Made by a program: the position numbers and the translations under genes. A stretch of 64,000 nucleotides of DNA from Impatiens glandulifera (Eukaryota > Streptophyta > Magnoliopsida > Ericales > Balsaminaceae), in contig NC_061866.1 of assembly GCF_907164915.1 (NCBI RefSeq), positions 54,005,814-54,069,813 on the forward strand. The letters are read 5' to 3'. Below are positions 56,557-64,000 of the stretch, piece after piece. The notes under the pieces were generated by a model. The model worked only from the letters and a program-made list of their open reading frames with translations. It ran no database searches and had not been told where the DNA came from. Position 1 is the first letter of the stretch. The number at the start of each line of letters is the position of its first letter.

Positions 56557-59500
56557 TTAACGAAGAAGACCAACTGAAGTTGCACACAACTTCAGTTTCT
56601 CATTTGTCACAGCTTTCGTCAACATATCAGCTGGATTCTCACTCCCGGGAATCTTCTCAAGAGCTAATACTCCATCTTCTAAAGCTGACCGGATAAAATG
56701 ATAATGAACCTGTATATGCTTCGTCCTGCCATGATAAACAGGATTCTTTGCCAAATGAATGACACTCTGACTGTCGCATCGCAACACACTTCCCTCGTAG
56801 TCTTGACCCAATTCTCGCAAAAAGGGTTGTAACCACATCATCTCCTTAGTAGCTTCTGTCACAGCAACATGCTTTGCCTCACAACTAGAAAAAGCAATAA
56901 TCTTCTGCAATTTTGATACCCAACTGATTGCAGTACCTCCCAGAGTATAAATGTACCCTATTGTGCTCTTCATACTATCAACATCACCACTATTGTCAGC
57001 ATCAACATATCCTTCTAAACCCATATTAGACTTTCGAAAACACAAAGCGAGACCCGTACTTCCTCTTAAGTATCGTAGTATCCACTTAACTGCTTCCCAA
57101 TGTTGTCTACTTGGATTGCACATGAATCTGCTAACAACTCCCACTGCATGTGCTATGTCTGGTCTTGTGCAAACCATCGCATACATAATACAACCAATGG
57201 CAGAGACATACGGAACAGTGGCCAAGTAATTTTTCTCCTTCTCTGTTGAAGGCGACTGATCTTTAGATAGTCTGAAGTGACTAGCTAAGGAGGTAGTAAC
57301 TGGTTTTGCATCATACAATTTAAACCTGCTAAGAACTTTCTTCACATATTCTTCTTGTGAAAGCTTGAGAACTTCTTCATACCTGAAAATTCTCATCCCA
57401 AGGATTTGTTTTGCAGCACCCAAATCCTTCATTGCAAACTTTTCAAACAACTCTTTCTTAAGCTTGTTAATCTCATACAAGCTTGCTCCAGCAATCAACA
57501 TGTCATCAACGTAGAGAAGAAGAATAATGTACGATTTATCAAACCTCTTGATATAGCAGCAATGATCAGCTTCACACCTCAAAAAATTGTTACTTTTCAT
57601 GAAGCTATCGAACTTCTTGTACCATTGTCTTGGAGCCTGTTTCAAACCATACATACTCTTCTGAAGCTTACACACAAGCTCATCTTTTCCTTTGATTTCA
57701 AATCCTTCTGGTTGTCGCATATAAATCTCTTCATCTAAATCACCATGAAGAAAAGCAGTTTTGACATCCATTTGTTGAAGATGAAGGTCTTCTTTCACAA
57801 CCAAACTCAAAATAGTTCTGATTGTCATCAATTTAACTACTGGAGAGAAGATCTCATTGTAGTCAATACCTTCTTTCTATTGAAATCCTTTCACAACCAA
57901 CCTTGCCTTGTACCTCATGGTTTTATCATGTTCTTCTTTAATCCTGAAGATCCATTTGTTGTGAAGTGCTTTCTTTCCCTTTGGTAGCTCAGTGAGCTCC
58001 CAAGTCTGATTCAACATCAAAAAGTCCATCTCATCTTTCATAGTAGACTCTCACTTAATCGATTCATCAGATTGTATTGCTTCCTCATAACATTCAGGTT
58101 CACCTCTATTTGTCAACAAGATATAGTTCAGAGATGGAGACCACCTCTCCACTGGTTTTCGATTCCTTGATGATCTTCTCAACTGTATAACCGGTGTTTG
58201 CTGATTTACCTCTGGGGCCACGTTCTCAACGATTTCATCTTCAACAACACATTGTTCTTCTTCGACAACCGGTATATATTCAGCTGAAAATTGTCTCAAA
58301 TCGACTGTACCAGTCTCTTCCAACTTGGAATCACCATCTGATGTATTCCCAACACAATCTTTGTAGAGAACCTGTTCATTGAAGATAACATTTCTGCTAC
58401 GAATGATCTTCCGATTTTGATTATCCCAGAAACGATAACCAAACTCGATATCACCATAACCAATAAAAAAACATTTATTAGACTTTGGATCAAGCTTGCT
58501 CCTATCACATTCATTAATATGAACATATGATAAACAACCAAACACTTTCAAATAAGAAAGGTTTACATTTTTATTACTCCAGGCTTCTTCAGGAATTCTG
58601 AATTCAAGAGGAACAGAGGGTCCCCTGTTTATAAAATAGACAGCAGTATTTATAGCTTTTGCCCATAAGGTTTTAGGCAGCCCTTCATGCAATCTCATGC
58701 TTCTAGCACGCCCGTTCAATGTTCGATTCATTCGTTCAGCTACTCCATTCTCTTGAGGCGTTCGGGGAACAGTCTTCACCATACTGATCCCATTCACAGC
58801 ACAATACTTTTTGAAATCTGAATTGATATATTCACCTCCGTTGTCGGATCTTAAGCACTTAACTTTCTGATTTGTTTCATTTTCAACCAAAGCCTTCCAC
58901 TTCTTGAAAATAACAAATACTTTAGACTTGTGCTTCATAAAATAAACTCATACTTTTCTTGTTGAATCATCTATAAAAGTCACATAGTAGTATGATCCGC
59001 CAATAGAAGAAACAGGTGCAGGTCCCCACACATCAGTGTGTACCAACTCTAGTCTTTCTTTCTTGAGCTCCTTCCCAATCTTTAAGAAACTCACCCATTT
59101 CTGTTTTCCAAGAATGCAGTTTTCACATAACTGATGTTCAACAGACTTCAGTTCTGGAATCTGTCCATTCTTCAAAAGATTTTTCATCCCTTTTTCACTC
59201 ATATGGCCCAACCTACAATGCCACAACTCACTGTTCTTCGAGTCATCAACTACAGCAGCAACTGTTTTTCTGCAAGTTGAAGTCGTGTATAACGTTCCAG
59301 TTTTATGACCTCGAGCAACAACAATTGCTCATTTAGTCACCTTTCACGCACTATTTCCACAACTGAAATTGTGACCTTCTTCATCAAGTTGTGTAACAGA
59401 AATCAGATTGCGCATTAAACCTGGAATGTGACTCACCTTATTAATATTCCAAACAGAACCATTTGCCATCTTCAATTTGATGTCACCAATGCCAACAATA

Positions 59501-60465
59501 TCCAGTGGCTCACCATCTGCGAGATAAACTTTCCCATAGTTTCCAGCCACATAATTCTCCATTAATTCTTTGTGAGCAGTGGTGTGGAAAGACGCTCCTG
59601 AGTCCAAAACTCATAAATCTATCGGGCTATCAACAGACAGAAGTAACGCATCAGTGACAGATTCTGTAACAACGTTGGCTGCATCATTTTTATCATCACC
59701 GTTTTTCTTCGGTGCTTTGCAGTTCCTCTTCAGATGACCATGTTTACCACAATTCCAACACTCAAATGTCCTCCCAGACTTGGACTAACTCCTCCTGCTC
59801 CTTGACATAGATCTTCTCTTACCTCGGTTGAAATTTCTATCATTACCTTTTCTCATGTTTTCCACATTTAGAGTAAAACCTTTGAATGTTTCACCAGAAT
59901 CAATTTTACGAACCTCTTCAGCAAGAATACGATCTCTAACTTCAACAAATTTCAGTTTAGCATTTCCAACTGAATTACTAATTGCTGCCCTCATAGGTTC
60001 CCAACTATTTGGTAGAGATGCTAACAAAATCAGGGCACTAACTTCATCCCCAAAATCAATCTCAACAGATAGCAATTGATTCACAATTGTATTGAATTCA
60101 TTCAAATGAGTAGTGACAGAAGTACCATCAACCATTCTTAAGTAAAAGAGTCTTTTCATTAAGTGTACCTTGTTGTTAGCAGATGGTTTCTCATACATAT
60201 CAGAAAGATCTTTCATCAGACCCATGGTGGTCTTCTCCTTTGCTACATTGTGAGCAACCGTCTTGGCTAGCGTCAATCGGACAACTCCCAAAACCTGTCT
60301 ATCAAGGAGTTTCCATTCAGCTTCATCCATCTTCTCTGGTTTCTCACTCAAAGAAACATGAAGCTTCTTTCCATATAGATAATCTTCAATCTGCATTCTC
60401 CAGAAGGCATAATCTGTCCCATCAAATCTTCCAATCCCATGTCCTATACTGTTCTCACTTGCCAT
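56557..60465 (-). pseudogene. Copia gag-pol polyprotein with in-frame stops
   Basis: One frame of ~1,300 codons with no frameshift. Gag (from 60465) includes FDGTDYAFWRMQIEDYLYGK and a knuckle CWNCGKHGHLKRNC. The protease has LDSGASFHTTA. Integrase has WHCRLGHMSEKGM (pre-integrase zinc motif), VHTDVWGP, FIDDSTRKV, LRSDNGGEY and PQENGVAERMNRT. RT has MDVKTAFLHGDL, GLKQAPRQWYKKFD and LLLYVDDMLI. RNase H has GYVDADNSGD and KHIQVHYHFIR. In-frame stops lie near 59786, 59609, 59345, 59330, 58949, 58052 and 57884, so no full product can be made. Confidence 0.92.
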
Positions 60466-60492
60466 TGTTTCAAATGCTCAGATCTAGCCTAG

Positions 60493-60508
60493 CTGCTCTG
60501 ATATCAGT
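60493..60508 (-). promoter_or_regulatory. Primer-binding site of copia element
   Basis: Minus-strand TGATATCAGAGC just inside the 5' LTR differs by one base from the standard initiator tRNA-Met site TGGTATCAGAGC. Confidence 0.85.
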
Positions 60509-60831
60509 TGTTAGGATTTGTATCTCCCAAATCCGACCAGCTTGAAAACAATCTGTAAAAACACAAGAAAGAATAACACAAGAACACACTACATCCACTT
60601 CAGCCACCACTAGATTTACTATGAAGAAGAAGGAATATAGAGTTTTTGCCTCACACTTTATCTCTCTAAAATTCTATCTCTCAATGTAAACCCTTAATAA
60701 TCACATATTTATAGGGTAAAAAACCTAAATAACTTTGGTCAGGTCCAAGCCCAAAACCAAAAAAAGAAAACTCAATAAACTCTAATTAACAATGTAAAAT
60801 TTATTATAAGTGTAGGCTCCATAACTTAACA
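60509..60831 (-). repeat. Copia 5' LTR (323 bp, intact)
   Basis: Ends TGTTA and TAACA. Followed by the target duplication AAGTT (60832-60836). By eye it differs from the split LTR by about eight substitutions and three indels. Confidence 0.93.
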
Positions 60832-60836
60832 AAGTT

Positions 60837-61093
60837 CGTCATCGTCTTAGTCTGCAATATTGTTGTCAAGAAATTGAACAAAACACATGCATCGTCGTTT
60901 GAAAATGAAGTTGAAAAGTCATTTCAAGACGAATGTAAAAAATATTCCGCGGTAAAACTTAGAAAAAAAATGATATAACATATATAAGAGGGATTTGTGC
61001 ATATTTTGAACATAAATTAACAATTCTATCATATTTTAAACTATTTTAAATATTTAGTATATAAATTTTAAAAAAATATATAAAAAATAACAA

Positions 61094-61128
<35 letters not shown>

Positions 61129-61171
61129 TATTCAAGAAAAAATTTTGAACCAAAATAAATATAAAAAGAAA

Positions 61172-61249
<78 letters not shown>

Positions 61250-61588
61250 AAACTTAATTAAATATATAAAGCATATTATCCCTATATTTAATATGTCTCA
61301 TATATATATATATATCCTATTTAAACTCTCGCATACATATGCACATTTTTCACATACATTCTTTCACACATATATATTTTTTCTCACACGTATTATAATT
61401 TTATTAAAATGATTTAATAACTAACTTAATAAATATGTTTATTTTAATTAATATATAAATTTTAATCAAATTATAACTCATTTAATATTGAAATAATTGA
61501 ACCATAAAATAATTAAAAATATTTTGTATATAATTATACATTAAATAAAATTTTATTAACATTATAATAAGACTAATTTTATAAAATC

Positions 61589-61630
<42 letters not shown>

Positions 61631-62284
61631 CTCATTATTTCACCTTATATATATATTTTACTTTTTTGAATAATTTTTCTTTTATTTATTTTTAAAGTAT
61701 AAAAATTTATATTAATATATATTTGTCCTCATTTAAAAAAAAAGTATTAAAAAAATTAAAAAATTACCTAAGGCCCAACAAATTGCTTTACATACACACA
61801 TCCTCTTACATATCATAACTATGTTAAAATATTTTAATAACTTAATAAATATATTTATTTTATTTTAATTAACATAAATTAAAATTTAATCAAATTATAA
61901 CTCATTCAATATTAAATAATTAAAAAACAATGTATAAACATAAAACATTAAAGTTATTTTTATATATAATAAATTGTTTTTATATAAAACATTCAACAAG
62001 ATTGTTCCTAAAAAAATATATTCCAACTTATTACCTTTTAAGTTAAATTATTTTAATTTACTATATTAAATTAAAAATCAATCTTGTGTATAATTTTATA
62101 TTTAAAAACTATATTATATTCAATTCAATTTACTTCTCAATAATATTATAATATTATGAAATATATTAAACTTAAAAATTATTTTATATCCATATATATT
62201 ATTAAATGAAATACATCACTTCATTTGAAAAAAAACATAGAAATATATTCCTATAAATTAATATGATTTCAACTATTAAATAAA
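60837..62284. other. Very AT-rich intergenic stretch
   Basis: No gene seen. Holds (TA)n tracts at about 61108-61130, 61176-61246 and 61594-61626, and scattered AT-rich repeats. Confidence 0.7.
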
Positions 62285-62325
62285 CTAGCATTTAGTCCGT
62301 GCAAATGCACGAGGAATAATACAAA
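62285..62325 (-). mobile_element. Helitron-like 3' terminus
   Basis: Read on the minus strand, an 8-14 bp hairpin (CGTGCA-TT-TGCACG) is followed nine bases later by CTAG and then T. This is the canonical Helitron 3' end (hairpin then CTRR, insertion before T). The element would extend toward higher coordinates. A 5' TC end was not identified in the window. Confidence 0.55.
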
Positions 62326-62354
62326 AAATCGTGAAGAAAAATTATGGATAACAT

Positions 62355-62431
62355 TTTTAATTTTATTTTTAACCGTTTTAAGTTTATGGGTGCGTCAACT
62401 CACAATCCGACTCAAATATCCATTTACTCAA

Positions 62432-62499
<68 letters not shown>

Positions 62500-63045
62500 T
62501 AGTTAGTTAAAAAGTTGAACTTATATTAATATTAAAACGTCCCGCGTTTATCAAATTAAATGTTGAATTTAAAATATAAAGTCTTTGTAGCCTAGTTGGT
62601 TAAAGAGTTGTACTTATTTTGTTAGGTTGCAAGTTTGAAACATACCTCTAGTATTTTAATTTTATTTTTAACCATTTTAAATTTAAAAGCGGGTCAACCC
62701 ACAATCCGACCCAAGTACTCGACTCGGCAATCCGGACACTTTAAAAATTAAACATCATTATATATATATATTAGTTAGTTAAAAAGTTGAACTTATATTA
62801 ATATTAAAAAGTCCCGCGTTTATTAAATTTGGTGAATTTAAAATATAAAATCTTTGTAGCCTAGTTGGTTAAAGAGTTGTACTTATTTTGTTAGGTTGTA
62901 AGTTCGAAACATACTTTTAGCATTTTTAATTTTATTTTTAACCGTTTTAAATTTAAAGGCGGGTCAACCCACAATCCGACCCAAGTATCCAAATTAACCA
63001 CGGCTCTCGACCCCGGTAATCCGGACACTTTAAAAATTAAGCATA
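62355..63045 (+). repeat. Tandem ~270-bp repeat with tRNA-like segments (about 2.5 copies)
   Basis: A unit starting at 62497 recurs at about 62769 with period ~270 bp; a partial copy lies at 62355-62423. Each full unit has TAGCCTAGTTGGTTAAAGAG (A-box-like; 62589 and 62858) and GGTTGYAAGTTYGAAAC (B-box-like), then a conserved GCGGGTCAACCCACAATCCG block. This looks like a SINE or SINE-bearing unit duplicated in tandem, possibly inside the Helitron-like element. An (AT)n run lies at 62435-62497. Confidence 0.7.
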
Positions 63046-63765
63046 ATTATATATATAGATTTGTAAGTAATTTCAGTAGCAAAATAATTCAACTGCCATT
63101 TAAAAAAAAACTCCTAGATATTAGCCAAAATCATTTAATTTAACAATTAATATAAAAATACTAATACATTAATTTTATAATATTTTGAATACTAAAAATA
63201 TATTGACAATTAGGTATACTAATATGAGGGTTGAAGTATTGAATATTTAAAGTTTAGGGTTAAGCGATTTTAAATAACCTAATTAATTATATATTTGTTA
63301 AAATAATAAATTTTTGATTTTTTTTTTATTTGAATGTAGACCGATCATGTCCCTGTGTCCCTAGAGTCAGTGAATATTTTTAAATTAATATATTATGTTT
63401 ATTTGTATGAGTAGGTCTTGTTTGATATGGTGATTTTTTAAATAATTAAGTAAGTTATTTTAGTAAAAATACATTTAGAATCTGTTTGACAATAAAATTA
63501 TAATTCAAGTCAAATGTTATACTTTTTATAACAATTTAAATATATACTATCTATATTATTAGATATTTATTTGAAAAAATCTATTATAATAACCAAAGTA
63601 TAAAAAATTGGTTGAATATTAATTCTCAAACAAATACAATATTTTATTAAATTAAAAAAATATTAGTTTCATATATATATTTTTAATAATATTATAATTT
63701 AAAAAAATAAATAATAGTTTGATATTTAATTTTTTAAATTAAAATAAATTAGAAATATTAATTAT

Positions 63766-63809
<44 letters not shown>

Positions 63810-64000
63810 TTTGGCATTTGAGTTTTTAATTTTTTTTTTAGTTTAATATTTTAAATGATAAAATAATAATATATTTTTATTTAAAAACTATAAAAAATAA
63901 TAATTTAAAATTAGAATTCTAAACTAAAAGACTAAAATTTGAGAATTATAAAAACACTAATTTGGATTATATTAGATTATAATTATTAATCTTGACCTAT
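63046..64000. other. AT-rich intergenic to window end
   Basis: No gene. An (AT)n microsatellite is at 63766-63807. Confidence 0.7.

Larger units (their letters stand above)
49621..60831 (-). mobile_element. Ty1/copia LTR retrotransposon, interrupted by a LINE
   Basis: Two LTRs (TGTTA...TAACA ends) flank a single polyprotein frame on the minus strand. Target duplication AAGTT occurs at 49616-49620 and 60832-60836. A primer site like the initiator tRNA-Met 3' end adjoins the right (5') LTR, and a polypurine tract adjoins the left (3') LTR. The order protease-integrase-RT-RNase H marks copia. The 3' LTR is split by a ~6.5-kb LINE. Without it the element is ~4.7 kb, normal for copia. Several in-frame stops make it defective. 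Confidence 0.93.

Noticed and set aside
60846..62280. Possible additional transposon in the AT-rich tail
   Set aside because: I found no paired terminal repeats, target duplications or coding remnants that I could support.
62582..62640. Functional tRNA gene
   Set aside because: The segment repeats ~269 bp later with the same flanks and lacks acceptor-stem pairing; treated as a tRNA-derived repeat.

Overview
The window is nuclear DNA of a flowering plant, most likely a eudicot. The genes have many GT-AG introns, their products match plant families, and long AT-rich intergenic stretches alternate with microsatellites and transposons. I cannot name the species. There are no prokaryotic features.

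Positions 1-38,600 are gene-rich. In order: the 5' end of NRPB2, the second-largest subunit of RNA polymerase II (minus); an unrecognised 198-aa basic/acidic protein behind a pair of E2F-type sites (plus); a GH5 endo-beta-mannanase (minus); a small plant membrane protein (minus); a 14-exon FLYING SAUCER-type transmembrane RING E3 ligase (plus); an LRX-like leucine-rich-repeat wall protein without an extensin tail (minus); a RING1-type Polycomb PRC1 ubiquitin ligase in 10 exons (plus); an AT-hook protein (plus); and a 13-exon ataxin-2-like CID3/CID4 protein with Sm-like and PAM2 motifs (minus). All exon chains were built by hand from splice sites and keep frame throughout. These host genes are functionally unrelated neighbours, not a pathway.

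Positions 38,850-48,120 hold two related Mutator-like elements. The small one (38,853-39,304) is non-autonomous. The large one (39,664-48,116) has ~152-bp terminal inverted repeats and an 8-bp target duplication. It carries two convergent genes: an apparently intact five-exon DUF1985 + Ulp1-type SUMO-protease gene, and a MuDR-type transposase gene broken by one nonsense codon and one frameshift. This is the Kaonashi/CUMULE type of MULE. The most unusual feature is a set of 19-bp near-palindromic repeats in the gaps and introns between its coding exons. Their core is CG-NNN-CG with inverted arms and an asymmetric centre that flips orientation. The same core recurs in the TIRs and, with different arms, in the small neighbour.

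Positions 49,621-60,831 are a nested insertion. A Ty1/copia retrotransposon (minus strand, 5-bp target duplication AAGTT, tRNA-Met-type primer site) has had a decayed L1-type LINE (~49,697-56,200) inserted into its 3' LTR. Both are defective.

Positions 60,832-64,000 are very AT-rich. They contain a Helitron-like 3' terminus and a tandem repeat with tRNA-like (pol III box) segments.
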